42,720 nt of DNA from an uncultured Bacteroides sp. (GCA_900546355.1 URCM01000015.1:1-42720), one strand, 5' to 3'. Counted from the stretch's first letter, positions 15,272 through 25,553 are shown. Numbers and translations: made by a program. Notes: a model not told the origin generated them from the letters alone.

Positions 15272-16762
15272 ATGTATCCGAAAAGAAAAAAATGGCTGGC
15301 TGGCTGTCTGATAGCTGTTTCTGTATTTGGCTCGTTTCCTACGACGGCATGGGCTGATAATTCTTCCGCCTCCGTTTCATCCCGAGTTCTGGCTTTTCCC
15401 GGAGCAGATGGGGCAGGGAAATATACTACCGGAGGAAGAGGCGGTAGCGTGTATATCGTTAATTCATTAAAAGATGATGGTTCGGAGGGCACCTTACGTT
15501 GGGCAATCCGTAAGAAAGGGCCGCGTACCATCGTGTTTGCCGTAAGTGGCATCATCGAATTGCAGGAGCCGCTTTATATCAATAATGGTGATTTGACCAT
15601 TGCCGGGCAAACAGCTCCGGGCGACGGCATTTGCTTGAAGAACTATACGATGGGGATAAAGGCGGATAATGTGATTATCCGTTTCATCCGTTCGCGTATG
15701 GGGGTCGATGTAAAACATAAGGGCGATGATGCGATAAACGGGTTCAGTAATCACCGGAATATCATTATTGACCATTGCTCGATGAGCTGGTCGACCGATG
15801 AATGCGCTACTTTTTATGATAACCGCAACTTTACCATGCAGTGGTGCATTGCCAGTGAGAGCCTGCTTAACTCTATCCACGAGAAAGGGAAACACGGCTA
15901 TGGAGGCATCTGGGGAGGCCAGCCTGCTTCGTTCCATCATAACTTGCTTGCCCATCATTCCAACCGTACGCCTCGTTTGTGCGGAAGCCGCTATACGGGA
16001 AAGCCTGAAGAAGAACGGGTAGAACTTTTTAATAATGTGATTTACAATTACGGAAGTGCAGGCGCGTATGCAGGAGAAGGAGGTTCGTACAACTTCTTGA
16101 ACAATTATTACAAACCCGGTCCGTACACCGCTACTGTCGCTTCGTATAAACGCTTGTTTACGGCTTATCCCGATGACGGAGAGAACAAAAACGTGAAAGG
16201 AACGCATGGCGTGTTCTACTTGGACGGAAACTATATGGATGCTTCTTGTGCCAAACTGACCGAAAAGCAACGGAAAGGCATCGGGAAAGTGAATAAGGAT
16301 AATGCGGCAGGTCTGATACTGAAAGACAAAACCGTGGAAAAATCGGCGTATTTATCAGAAAAGCCTTTCGACATAGCCGAACACACTACCCTTCAGCCGG
16401 CACATGAGGCTTATGAATCAGTGCTCCGGTATGCCGGTGCCTCTTATAAGCGCGATGCATACGACCAACGCATCGTGGACGAGACCCGTAAAGGTATCTA
16501 TACTTACGAAGGAAGCCGTGGAAGTACGAATGGGATGATAGACCAGCCGAGCGATGTAGGAGGATGGCCCGTGTACCAGTCGGAAACAGCTCCTCAAGAT
16601 ACAGACGCTGATGGTATGCCCGACGAATGGGAAAAACAGAATGGCTTGAATCCGAACGATGCTTCCGATTCGGCTTCTTATACTTTGAGTGCCGATTATA
16701 CCAATTTGGAAATTTATCTCAATGGGCTGGTGAACCATTTGTATCCGGATTTAGAGCGATGA
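15272..16762 (+). CDS. Pectate lyase, polysaccharide lyase family 1
   Basis: 496 residues. The start at 15272 is chosen because it begins the signal peptide (MYPKRKKWLAGCLIAVSVFG); the frame stays open upstream to 15149 but gives no export signal there. The parallel beta-helix core opens with FPGADGAGKYTTGGRGGSVY, the family's usual entry. It continues with NVIIRFIRSRMG and IIIDHCSMSWSTDECATFY, the coil that carries the calcium-binding and substrate residues. A C-terminal DTDADGMPDEWE segment is a thrombospondin type 3-like calcium loop. The enzyme should cleave de-esterified homogalacturonan by beta-elimination outside the inner membrane. Its stop overlaps the next start as ATGA, so translation is coupled. 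First gene of a three-gene pectin unit. Confidence 0.92.
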   Translation: MYPKRKKWLAGCLIAVSVFGSFPTTAWADNSSASVSSRVLAFPGADGAGKYTTGGRGGSVYIVNSLKDDGSEGTLRWAIRKKGPRTIVFAVSGIIELQEPLYINNGDLTIAGQTAPGDGICLKNYTMGIKADNVIIRFIRSRMGVDVKHKGDDAINGFSNHRNIIIDHCSMSWSTDECATFYDNRNFTMQWCIASESLLNSIHEKGKHGYGGIWGGQPASFHHNLLAHHSNRTPRLCGSRYTGKPEEERVELFNNVIYNYGSAGAYAGEGGSYNFLNNYYKPGPYTATVASYKRLFTAYPDDGENKNVKGTHGVFYLDGNYMDASCAKLTEKQRKGIGKVNKDNAAGLILKDKTVEKSAYLSEKPFDIAEHTTLQPAHEAYESVLRYAGASYKRDAYDQRIVDETRKGIYTYEGSRGSTNGMIDQPSDVGGWPVYQSETAPQDTDADGMPDEWEKQNGLNPNDASDSASYTLSADYTNLEIYLNGLVNHLYPDLER

Positions 16763-18957
16763 GACAGAAAATATGGAGCTTGCTTGTGTGGATGTTGGGG
16801 ATAGCAGGAGGGCTGGACGCTCAGGTTATCCCTTCACTGGAAAATATGTCGGACGGCATCCACCATTGGAATTTAGGACATCCCGTGCGCCATTATGCCC
16901 GGTATGCTCCCGAACAATATAAAGAAATTGCCGATAACTTTATCGCTTATCAGAACCAAGACGGCGGATGGCCGAAGAACATCGACTGGCTTGCCATTTT
17001 TCCCGTCGATTCTGTACGCTCCACGTTGAAGCCAAGGGAGCGGAAGAGCACGTTGGACAATCGGAACACTTATTCGCAAGTCGATTATTTGGCGCAGGTT
17101 TATGTGCTCACCAAGCAGTCGAAATATAAGAATGCGGCAATCAAAGGATTGGACTATCTGCTCAAGACTCAAAAGAAAAACGGTGGCTGGCGGGGATGGG
17201 ACGTGGACGCCATTACTTATAATGATAATGTGACTACGGGCGTATTGGAGCTTTTTTCCCGTATCAGCCAAGGGGATATACATTATACTTGGTTGGATGA
17301 ATCCAGGAAGAAACGTATTTATCAGGCATGGCAAAAAGGCAAGGAGGTGATTTTGCGTACCCAGTATGTGCAAAACGGAGTGAAGACCGTATGGGGACAA
17401 CAGCATGATAATGAGAGTTTACTTCCTGTAAAAGCGCGGACATACGAGCTTCCTTCATTGGTGTCGGGCGAAAGTTGTGCTATTTTGCGTTTGCTGATGG
17501 ATATCCCTCATCCCGATTCGCTGGTTGTAGAAGCCGTGAAGGCGGGTGTAGCTTGGTTGGAAAAATCGGCTATCCGGGGCATTCGGGTAGAAAAAGTGCC
17601 TGTCGGGAAAGAGCAGATGACAAATCCGGAATATCCATACGACCGGATTGTGATAAAGGATAAGAAAGCCCCCCGCATCTGGGCGCGCTTTTACGAATTG
17701 GATACCAATCGTCCTTTTATGGTGAATCGGGACGGGAAGAAAGTGTATCGGCTGGAAGACGTAGAGCCGGAGCGTAGGGTGGGGTACGGATGGTATACGT
17801 ATGCGCCCGAAGCTGTCTTGCGGGCTTATCCGGCATGGCTCAAGAAAGTAGAAATCGGACAAAAGTGTGCGGGATACGAAGTGATAGGCAATATGCCTGT
17901 GTTTTATCAGGAGCTAAAGCAGAGTCTGACATATCCGTTGGCATGGGGGAACGCTCCGGAAAAAGACTTCAAGCGCTGGCGTGTCCAGGCGCGGGAGAAA
18001 CTGTTGGAGTGTATGCAACCCGCTCCTCCCATGGCAGATTTTGATATGCAGACTGTTGAAAGTGAGCAGCGGGACGGATATGCGGTGCGGAAAATTGTCT
18101 TCAATGTGTCGGCATGGTCGCGTGTGCCTGCCTATTTGTTGGTCCCCGATGGAGAAGGGCCTTTCCCTGCCATACTTTTGATGCATGACCACGGTGCTCA
18201 TTTCACTATCGGGAAAGAAAAGATGGTGCGTCCGTTTCATGTTTCTAAGGTCGTGATGGAAGATGCCGACGATTGGGCGGTGCGATGTTACGACGGGCAA
18301 TATGTTGGCGACTATTTTGCCCGGAACGGATATGTGGTATTGGCGGTCGATGCCTTGCTTTGGGGAGAAAGAGGAAGAAAGGAATATGCCAGCTATGATG
18401 CCCAGCAGGCTTTGTCGGCCAATTTGGCGCAAATGGGAATGTCGTGGGGAAGCCTTATCGCTTGGGATGATATCCGTAGTGCCGAGTTTCTCGGTTCGCT
18501 TCCCTTTGTCGACAAGGAAAAAATTGGTGCGATGGGGTTTTCGATGGGAGCGCACCGGGCATGGATGACCATGGCGGGTACCGATGAGGTGAAGGCTGGT
18601 GCTGCGGTTTGCTGGATGAATACAACCGATAGTCTGATGACCTTGGCCAATAATCAGAACAAAGGTGGTTCGGCATACGCTATGCTGATACCCGGTATCC
18701 GTAGGTACATGGATTATCCGCACGTGGCGAGCATTGCTTGTCCTAAGCCAATGATGTTTACCAATGGATTGAAAGATAAACTATTTCCCGTTGAAGGTGT
18801 GAAGTCGGCATACGATGTCATGCGTCAAGTATGGAAAAGCCAAGGAGCCGAAGCGCATTTCCGAACCCGGTTGTACGATTTGCCTCATTTCTGTAGCAAG
18901 GAAATACAACAGGCTGTATTGGATTTTTTCAATCAGGAGTTTCATTTGAAAAAGTGA
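16759..18957 (+). CDS. Bifunctional pectinase: PL10 pectate lyase fused to an alpha/beta-hydrolase esterase
   Basis: 732 residues; the start at 16759 overlaps the PL1 stop (ATGA). A signal peptide is present. Residues 40-350 are PL10-like: YQNQDGGWPKNID, STLDNRNTYSQVDYLA, YNDNVTTGVLEL, LVSGESCAILRLLMDI and a final RRVGYGWYTYAP. Residues 375-732 form a dienelactone-hydrolase-like fold: the strand AILLMHDHG, the nucleophile Ser595 in GFSMG, Asp673 and His710, a complete triad. PL10 cuts polygalacturonate. The esterase would remove methyl or acetyl groups that block the lyases. CE19, another alpha/beta-hydrolase pectin esterase family in Bacteroides, is a possible match, not shown here. Substrate of the esterase is inferred from its fusion partner. 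Confidence 0.88.
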   Translation: MRQKIWSLLVWMLGIAGGLDAQVIPSLENMSDGIHHWNLGHPVRHYARYAPEQYKEIADNFIAYQNQDGGWPKNIDWLAIFPVDSVRSTLKPRERKSTLDNRNTYSQVDYLAQVYVLTKQSKYKNAAIKGLDYLLKTQKKNGGWRGWDVDAITYNDNVTTGVLELFSRISQGDIHYTWLDESRKKRIYQAWQKGKEVILRTQYVQNGVKTVWGQQHDNESLLPVKARTYELPSLVSGESCAILRLLMDIPHPDSLVVEAVKAGVAWLEKSAIRGIRVEKVPVGKEQMTNPEYPYDRIVIKDKKAPRIWARFYELDTNRPFMVNRDGKKVYRLEDVEPERRVGYGWYTYAPEAVLRAYPAWLKKVEIGQKCAGYEVIGNMPVFYQELKQSLTYPLAWGNAPEKDFKRWRVQAREKLLECMQPAPPMADFDMQTVESEQRDGYAVRKIVFNVSAWSRVPAYLLVPDGEGPFPAILLMHDHGAHFTIGKEKMVRPFHVSKVVMEDADDWAVRCYDGQYVGDYFARNGYVVLAVDALLWGERGRKEYASYDAQQALSANLAQMGMSWGSLIAWDDIRSAEFLGSLPFVDKEKIGAMGFSMGAHRAWMTMAGTDEVKAGAAVCWMNTTDSLMTLANNQNKGGSAYAMLIPGIRRYMDYPHVASIACPKPMMFTNGLKDKLFPVEGVKSAYDVMRQVWKSQGAEAHFRTRLYDLPHFCSKEIQQAVLDFFNQEFHLKK

Positions 18958-18992
18958 TGATTTATTTAACCAAACAATCTTTATATGACAAT

Positions 18993-20717
18993 ATGAAAAA
19001 GATTCATTTGCTTTGCATGATGCTGGCGGTTTTGTTCTTGTCGGCATTCCGGTCCGACCGTGTGATAACCGTTTACATGATTGGCGATTCTACCATGGCG
19101 AATAAGTCCTTGGATGCCGGGAATCAGGAACGCGGTTGGGGGCATGTCTTAGGAGGCTATTTCACCGAAGATGTGCGGGTGGAAAACCATGCCGTAAACG
19201 GCAGAAGTTCGAAGAGTTTCATCAATGAGGGACGATGGGACGCAGTGGTAAACAAAATTCGTCCGGGCGACTATGTATTCATCCAGTTTGGGCATAATGA
19301 TGAGAAAGCCGACCCGAAACGTCATACTGACCCGGGTACTACTTTCGATGAAAACCTCCGCAAGTTTGTGCGTGAAACGCGTGCCAAAGGCGGTATCCCG
19401 GTATTGTTTAACTCCATTGTGCGTCGTAACTTTGGCGCGAATCCCCAGGCTGTAGCTGCCGATGATGTGCGATCCGAGCAGTCGGATGATATTGTAGAGG
19501 GAGATACCTTGGTCGATACGCATGGAAAATACCTCGATTCTCCTCGTAATGTGGCTCGAGAAATGGGAGTTACTTTTATTGATTTGAATAAAGCGACCAA
19601 AGAATTGGTAGAATCTATGGGAGTGGAAGGTTCGAAGGAACTTTTCATGTGGATTCCGAAAGGAGTATCGCCTGCTTGTCCAAAAGGACGTCAAGACAAT
19701 ACCCATTTTAATGTGTATGGAGCACGTAAGGTCGCGAAATTGGCCGTGCAAGCTATCGAGAAGCAAATCCCCGAATTGGGCAAATATGTACGTTATTACG
19801 ATTTTGTGGTGGCAAAAGATGGGAGTGGCGATTTCTTTACAGTGCAAGAAGCCATTAATGCCGTACCCGATTTCCGTAAGAATAAGCGCACCACGATTCT
19901 TGTGCGCAAAGGCGAATATAAGGAACGGGTGATTATCCCCGAATGTAAAATCAATGTATCGTTGATAGGTGAGGAAGGGGCTGTCATTACCGATGATAAT
20001 TATGCTTCTAAGAAAAATATTTTCGGCGATGAAATGTCTACTTCGGGTTCATCTACGGTGTATATTTATGCTCCCGATTTCTATGCCGAGCATATCACGT
20101 TTGCCAATACGGCAGGACGGGTGGGGCAAGCCGTGGCGTGTTTTATAGACGGAGACCGTGCTTATTTTAAGAATTGCCGTTTCTTAGGAAATCAAGATAC
20201 GCTTTATACTTACGGAAAAGAGAGCCGTCAGTATTATGAAGGATGTTACATCGAAGGTACGGTAGATTTTATTTTCGGATGGAGTACAGCCGTATTCAAG
20301 GATTGCGAGATTCATAGTCTGGGTGATGGGTATGTGACCGCGCCTTCTACCGACCAAGGAAAAGTGTATGGCTATGTATTTTGGAATTGCCGTCTGACTG
20401 CTGCTGATGAGGCTGGAAAAGTTTATCTTTCCCGTCCATGGCGTCCATACGCCCAAGCCGTCTATATCCAGTGTGAGATGGGTAAGCACATTGTTCCCGA
20501 AGGATGGAATAATTGGGGGAAAGCTTCAAACGAGCAAACCGTTTATTATGCCGAATATCAAAGCACGGGTGAAGGCGCCAATCCGTCTGCACGTGTTAAG
20601 TATAGCCATCAGCTGGCCGATATCAGTAAATACCAACCAGAGCAAGTGTTGGCTGGTAACGATGGATGGAATCCTATTAAAAACGGAAACGCTTTGCTTA
20701 CGAATGTCAAGCGGTAA
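18993..20717 (+). CDS. Bifunctional pectin esterase: CE12 acetylesterase fused to CE8 pectin methylesterase
   Basis: 574 residues from 18993, where a signal peptide begins (MKKIHLLCMMLAVLFLSAF). An upstream ATG at 18954 overlaps the previous stop and could serve instead. Residues 24-260 are an SGNH hydrolase of the rhamnogalacturonan acetylesterase type: GDS (Ser33), GHND (100-103), DNTH (Asp235, His238). Residues 268-574 are a CE8 beta-helix: GNQDTLY (Gln401, Asp402), GTVDFIFG (Asp425) and RPWR (Arg481, Trp483), all the usual catalytic residues. The protein should remove acetyl and methyl esters so that the PL1 and PL10 domains can act. Last gene of the plus-strand pectin unit, followed by a shared convergent terminator. 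Confidence 0.92.
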   Translation: MKKIHLLCMMLAVLFLSAFRSDRVITVYMIGDSTMANKSLDAGNQERGWGHVLGGYFTEDVRVENHAVNGRSSKSFINEGRWDAVVNKIRPGDYVFIQFGHNDEKADPKRHTDPGTTFDENLRKFVRETRAKGGIPVLFNSIVRRNFGANPQAVAADDVRSEQSDDIVEGDTLVDTHGKYLDSPRNVAREMGVTFIDLNKATKELVESMGVEGSKELFMWIPKGVSPACPKGRQDNTHFNVYGARKVAKLAVQAIEKQIPELGKYVRYYDFVVAKDGSGDFFTVQEAINAVPDFRKNKRTTILVRKGEYKERVIIPECKINVSLIGEEGAVITDDNYASKKNIFGDEMSTSGSSTVYIYAPDFYAEHITFANTAGRVGQAVACFIDGDRAYFKNCRFLGNQDTLYTYGKESRQYYEGCYIEGTVDFIFGWSTAVFKDCEIHSLGDGYVTAPSTDQGKVYGYVFWNCRLTAADEAGKVYLSRPWRPYAQAVYIQCEMGKHIVPEGWNNWGKASNEQTVYYAEYQSTGEGANPSARVKYSHQLADISKYQPEQVLAGNDGWNPIKNGNALLTNVKR

Positions 20718-20753
20718 TTCCGCAATATGTAATGTCTATATAGGTCAATATAA

Positions 20754-20827
20754 CTTGTAGGGGCAGGGAAACCTGCCCGAAAACATCCATACGGATGCAT
20801 ACAGGCGGGTTATCCCATCCCTACAAG
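20754..20827. terminator. Nested inverted repeat between convergent pectin genes
   Basis: cttgtaggg (20754-20762) pairs with ccctacaag (20819-20827). Inside, aacctgcccg and caggcgggtt form a second stem, with catcc/ggatg at the tip. The location between convergent stop codons suits a bidirectional terminator. The opening cttgtagggg recurs at 28798-28807, so this may also be a repeat family. Confidence 0.65.
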
Positions 20828-20841
20828 GACTGATTGCGTAA

Positions 20842-22929
20842 CTATTTCTCTGTTATAACTTTCCAACTGAATACCGTACCGTCTTTCCGGTCGGGCAATG
20901 TGCCTTGCCAATCAGCGGAATAAGGCTCACCCGTTTCGGGATGAATGCCTACATAACGGTTTGTTTTTAAAGAAAGCAGCATACATTGTCCGTAAAGCAT
21001 ATCTTGCCAAAGGAACAGGCTGCCTTCTGTTTCTTCCTTCAATAGCCGTACATCAGATGATAAACCTTCGCCGACTACCGTTACGAAACCGGTGCCGTTC
21101 AAAGCTTCAAGTGCCACACGGCCTTGGCCACGGTCGTGTACACGGAAACGGCATTCCATTCCGTTGGCATTCTTGCTTCCTGAATGTAACATTCCGTGCG
21201 GATTAGCCCATGCCGGATTGCCGGAACCTAAGTTTACCAATGTGATTACTTTACCCAGAGGTAGGTTTTTGCTGCGGTCGGCCATGGGTTCTTCTACCAT
21301 AAAATTGTCAAATTGTGCATAACCTCCCGGTTTGTCATTCGTTGTATAGGCAAATAGCGCATAACGTGTGCCTTGGAATGTTTTGAGCTGATAGGGCATC
21401 CGCACGCTGTCTCCTATGTTGGTAAATGTCTTGCCATCTGTGCTGTAACTGAATTGCGCCCGTGCACGATGGAAGTCTCCCGTAATCCGGAGAGAAGCGG
21501 TTCCTTCAATTTCGACATCTTTTTTCTGTCCGGAAGCTTGGTCATGCCAGCGCAGTACATAGCTCTTGCCGTCCTTAGTCAGCCCCATCCATGCATAAGG
21601 CATATTGAGCAGTCCGATTCCAGCAATGTCACCTTCCTTTAGCCGTGAAGCATCCACCTCTACTGTAGCTATGGAAACCGGCCCGATGCCACGTTGTGTC
21701 AATGTATTCCGTGCCCATAGGAAATCTTTGGCAGGAAGTGTGTATAGCCGGAGTTTTCCGTTCGCGAGTTTCCACTTATTGTCCACAGGTTCGTGATTCC
21801 ATTGCCAAATGGGCAATAACGCTTTGCCATCGAAGTTGTCGCTCCGTACATACGGCGCATGCGGTTGTACGTTTTTGCCCACGTTGGGCTTGAACCATGT
21901 GCGTGGCGAACGTCCTAAATTTCCCGGCAACCCGAAATAAGGCCATCCGTCTTTCCAAGTTACGGGAGACAGACATGTAGTCCGCCCCACTGCCATGAAG
22001 TCTATCATGGAGAAGCCCCACCATTCGCCGTTTGGCAAATCTACGATGCCGCCTTGGTGCAAAGGTACGGCACTAAGGTAATTACCTTGTGGTTCATTGA
22101 TTTTGAATTGGAATCCGTCACTTGGTACAGGAGACCCCAGTCCTACATTTTCCACTGTCATGGCACGCATGGTGCCGAATGTTTCTTTCATGCTGATAGT
22201 TACTGTCTCATACGGTCCTTCCGGACGGTCGGCACGGGCGCATTGCATTCGTCCTACCGGTGCATAATTGGCACTGATAATGTAATATTTTCCGTTGATT
22301 TTATAGAAATGGTGTCCTTCGCCCATAGCATTGCCGGCTGGGATGATAACCCGTTCGCTACCTTCTACATAACCGCTGAAGTCAGGCTTGATTTCTATCA
22401 TCCGCACTTCGTCGTATTTATACACGGCGTATATCTTTCCGTCATCATCAAACAAGACAGACAGGTCATAAATGTTTCCGCCCATGTTGATGTGCTCCCA
22501 CGGTCCGGCAGGATTTTCGGCAATGAATACTTGCATGCCATGGCCGTTGATGTTTGAGAAAACATAAAACTTCCCATTGTGGTAACGGATACATGGTGCC
22601 CAAATGCCTTGCCCGTATGCTTCTTTACCGTTTTCGAGCCGGAATTCATCGCCCATGTCAAAACGTTCGAAACAATAACTCAGAAATTCCCAGTTTACTA
22701 AATCTTTGGAATGGAGAATAACCACACCTGGCGTGCAGTGCATTGTTGTTCCAGCCAAATAGAAGTCTTCACCCACCCGAATCATGTCGGGGTCGGAAAA
22801 TTCATCATAAAATAACGGATTGGTAAATGTTCCGTTCCCATTGTCGGCTGTCCATGAACCAACCGATTGTGCGGCCATTTGTACGTTCCACAGAATGGCT
22901 GCGCATACCATGAAAATTGTTTTTTTCAT
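20842..22929 (-). CDS. Glycoside hydrolase family 43 with C-terminal fascin-like domain
   Basis: 695 residues with a signal peptide ending near AAQS. The five-bladed propeller shows the three expected acids: Asp46 in FSDPDMI (base), Asp155 in IYDLSVLFDDDG (pKa modulator) and Glu204 in GEGHHFY (acid). Residues about 360-545 form a beta-sandwich of the GH43 C2 type. Residues about 550-695 look like a fascin-like beta-trefoil: RVALEALNGTGFVTVV, LLSLKTNRYVG, PDRKDGTVFSW. GH43 enzymes are arabinofuranosidases, arabinanases or xylosidases. Next to GH127 and pectinases, an arabinosidase on pectin side chains is most likely. It starts 8 bp after the GH127 stop, in one operon. Confidence 0.9.
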   Translation of the reverse strand: MKKTIFMVCAAILWNVQMAAQSVGSWTADNGNGTFTNPLFYDEFSDPDMIRVGEDFYLAGTTMHCTPGVVILHSKDLVNWEFLSYCFERFDMGDEFRLENGKEAYGQGIWAPCIRYHNGKFYVFSNINGHGMQVFIAENPAGPWEHINMGGNIYDLSVLFDDDGKIYAVYKYDEVRMIEIKPDFSGYVEGSERVIIPAGNAMGEGHHFYKINGKYYIISANYAPVGRMQCARADRPEGPYETVTISMKETFGTMRAMTVENVGLGSPVPSDGFQFKINEPQGNYLSAVPLHQGGIVDLPNGEWWGFSMIDFMAVGRTTCLSPVTWKDGWPYFGLPGNLGRSPRTWFKPNVGKNVQPHAPYVRSDNFDGKALLPIWQWNHEPVDNKWKLANGKLRLYTLPAKDFLWARNTLTQRGIGPVSIATVEVDASRLKEGDIAGIGLLNMPYAWMGLTKDGKSYVLRWHDQASGQKKDVEIEGTASLRITGDFHRARAQFSYSTDGKTFTNIGDSVRMPYQLKTFQGTRYALFAYTTNDKPGGYAQFDNFMVEEPMADRSKNLPLGKVITLVNLGSGNPAWANPHGMLHSGSKNANGMECRFRVHDRGQGRVALEALNGTGFVTVVGEGLSSDVRLLKEETEGSLFLWQDMLYGQCMLLSLKTNRYVGIHPETGEPYSADWQGTLPDRKDGTVFSWKVITEK

Positions 22930-22936
22930 TTGTCTT

Positions 22937-25306
22937 TTATTTTTTGTCGATTTCCATTAATCTTACTTCATATATACGTGGTGTGACGTCTTTCTCTCCG
23001 GAAGCAAACTTCACGGTCAACACATCCTTGTCCTGCATTTTTTCGGGAACCATAAATTCCAAGATTTGCTGTCCGTCCGCATTTTCCGGGGAAACCTGGA
23101 CTGCGTTTTTACCTTCTACGCTTACGGTCAAACCGGCATGTTGAGTCATGACACATTCCACACGTATTTTACCAGCCATACGTCCGTTGGTTTTCAGTTG
23201 ATAAGAGAACCATCCGTTCTTATCCGTGCTGCGCCAATGACGGTCGTTGTCTGTTCCCGTAACGGCTTTCTCCGATTGGATGAAATGGTCACTTTCCGGT
23301 TGTTGTTCGCCACAGGTAACTTTGTCTATTGTGGCGGCTTCTAAGGTAGCACGTTCTTGTTCCGTGCGGGTCAAAGCTTCTTGCTGCGCTTTCAGTTTCT
23401 CTGCCGAAATCATGGGCCAGTACACCATGTAACGGCATTCGTGTACTCCGTTAAACGGTTCCAGTGTCATTTCCTTGTAGTTTTCGGGGTATAAACCATC
23501 GAGTTTGAATGTCATCGGCTTGTTTCCTACCTTATGGACATGGGACAATACGTTGGTCGTATCGCCTACCAGTACCGGCATGTCCTGCAATGGATATTGC
23601 GGTCCTGAGGCGATATGGCCACCGCGGCTTTCATCAGCAAATAAACCTATTTGGTCTTGTTTGCCCATCCGTGAGGCCAGCACTATCGGACCATACATAA
23701 AAGAATAGTTGGCGGAACCGTCTGGAAGCTTGACAGCATGAAGAGACATGGGTAACGTCAGACGTACTTCATCACCATCCGCCCATTTGCGGTTTACCGT
23801 TACATAACCGTCAGAAGCTGCTATCTCTTGTGTTTCTCCGTTTACGGTCAGTTTCATTTGCGAAACATCTGTCCATTCAGGTACACGGAACTTTACGGCA
23901 AATTCTTTTGCTTTTGTTGCCGAAATACGCACCGTCGTAGCTTCTTCGGCCGGAAATGCGGTTTTTTGTTCTACCGTCACATTGCCCCATTGCAGTACGG
24001 AAGGAATAAACAGGTTCACATACAATTCATTTTCACCTTGATGAGCGTAAATCATCTCACCATAGCGCGCATGGTTTTCCATACCCGAACCTACGCAGCA
24101 CCAAAAGCTTGTCTGGGGTTGGGAATACACTCGGTAATGTCCCGGGCGCATAGGTGTGAAATAGACGAAGCCGCCTTGTATGGGGTCTATGGTAGAAAGA
24201 ATATGGTTGAATAACGCCCGCTCGTAAAAATCCATGTAGCGCGAGTCACCGCTTGTCTGGTAGAGCATCTTGGTGAGCCGCAACATATTATAGGTATTGC
24301 AAGTCTCCGGCCCTTGTTCGCTTGTCATCATGCTGGAAAAGTCGTTCTCCGGATGGAAATGCTCGCGTACACTATTGCCACCGATGGAAATGCTGCGGTG
24401 AGTCACTACTGTTTCCCAAAAGAAACGTGCCGCATCGTCCCATGCCTTGTTACCTTCCAAGTCTGCTATTCGTTTGTAGCCTATGACTTTCGGGATTTGT
24501 GTGTTGGCATGTTTGCCAGTCAATTGGTCTTCATGTTTTAACAAAGGGTTGAGAATGTCTTTATGGGAGAAACGGTGTGCCAATTCCAGGTAGGAAGTAT
24601 CGCCAGTGATGGCGTTTGCGTCAGCAAACACTTCGTTCAGGCCGCCGTGTTCGCTACGCAACATGTCTTGCATTTGTTCTTCGGTCAAACCGTTTGTCAG
24701 GTTTGCCATCCAGTCTGTCAGTTTTACAAACATATCCCGGGCTTCCTTGCATCCGGCTACAAGGTAGGCATCGCGCAATCCGGCGTAGGTCTTGTGGATA
24801 TTGTAGAGTGGTACCCAGCGGTCATTCAATCCGAATGAATTGGCGCGGATATTGCCGGCCTTGATTTCCGCCCACATCTTCCGGCCGTCTGGCACCCCGC
24901 ACAAGTAACCGTCGCCCGACGTATCCTGGCAACGTTTCATCTCGGACAGCATATAGTCCAACCGGTCTTTGATTTCCGCATTACCCGTAGCGGCATACAT
25001 GTAAGATAGGGCGGAAAGATAGTGCCCGCCGATGTGACCATCCAATCCGGTGTTTTCCCAGTTGGGATAGTTTTCGGCTTTTGGAGTCAATCCGGCACCT
25101 TTTAGGTAAGGAGCCAATAACCGGTCAGGGTCGATGCCTAAGAGGTAACGGATGTCCAAGTCTTCCGCATGTTTGAACGGACTCTTGGTTAGTCTCACGC
25201 TGCTCATCGGGAATGTTTCTATTTTCACCGGGATGTGTGCCTCTGCCGCTGATACGCATACGGTCATCAACGCCGCAGAGCACCATGTTTTCATTAGATG
25301 TTTCAT
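22937..25306 (-). CDS. Glycoside hydrolase family 127 (beta-L-arabinofuranosidase type)
   Basis: 789 residues; an ATG four codons in is an alternative start. Signal peptide at 1-23. The (alpha/alpha)6 barrel carries DGHIGGHYLSALSYMYAAT and the zinc/cysteine site: Glu334 and Cys336 in GPETCNTYN, Cys403 and Cys404 in FWCCVGSG. This Cys3-Glu set matches the characterised family member HypBA1, where one cysteine is the nucleophile. Two beta domains follow. The last 150 residues, including a coiled stretch rich in Glu and Gln near KLKAQQEALTRTEQER, are an extension. The related family GH146 cannot be excluded. First gene of the two-gene minus-strand unit. Confidence 0.92.
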   Translation of the reverse strand: MKHLMKTWCSAALMTVCVSAAEAHIPVKIETFPMSSVRLTKSPFKHAEDLDIRYLLGIDPDRLLAPYLKGAGLTPKAENYPNWENTGLDGHIGGHYLSALSYMYAATGNAEIKDRLDYMLSEMKRCQDTSGDGYLCGVPDGRKMWAEIKAGNIRANSFGLNDRWVPLYNIHKTYAGLRDAYLVAGCKEARDMFVKLTDWMANLTNGLTEEQMQDMLRSEHGGLNEVFADANAITGDTSYLELAHRFSHKDILNPLLKHEDQLTGKHANTQIPKVIGYKRIADLEGNKAWDDAARFFWETVVTHRSISIGGNSVREHFHPENDFSSMMTSEQGPETCNTYNMLRLTKMLYQTSGDSRYMDFYERALFNHILSTIDPIQGGFVYFTPMRPGHYRVYSQPQTSFWCCVGSGMENHARYGEMIYAHQGENELYVNLFIPSVLQWGNVTVEQKTAFPAEEATTVRISATKAKEFAVKFRVPEWTDVSQMKLTVNGETQEIAASDGYVTVNRKWADGDEVRLTLPMSLHAVKLPDGSANYSFMYGPIVLASRMGKQDQIGLFADESRGGHIASGPQYPLQDMPVLVGDTTNVLSHVHKVGNKPMTFKLDGLYPENYKEMTLEPFNGVHECRYMVYWPMISAEKLKAQQEALTRTEQERATLEAATIDKVTCGEQQPESDHFIQSEKAVTGTDNDRHWRSTDKNGWFSYQLKTNGRMAGKIRVECVMTQHAGLTVSVEGKNAVQVSPENADGQQILEFMVPEKMQDKDVLTVKFASGEKDVTPRIYEVRLMEIDKK

Positions 25307-25553
25307 CTGTTTTACTATTAAGTGATTAGATACAGTTCTTCTTTTAATACAGATTTCTCGGTATTCCTTGACAGATGAGACGAAGGTACGAATAAAATCC
25401 GAAAAAATTATTTCTTTGGATGGAATTTTTCAGTCTTGGAGATAGTCAACGTTCTTTAATTGGAAAATTTAAGCAGGCTTTGGGGCAAGTTATCGTTTTT
25501 TTTGTTTAACTTGCACTCCGAAACGGAAAAAAGTGACATGAAAACTCAATAGA

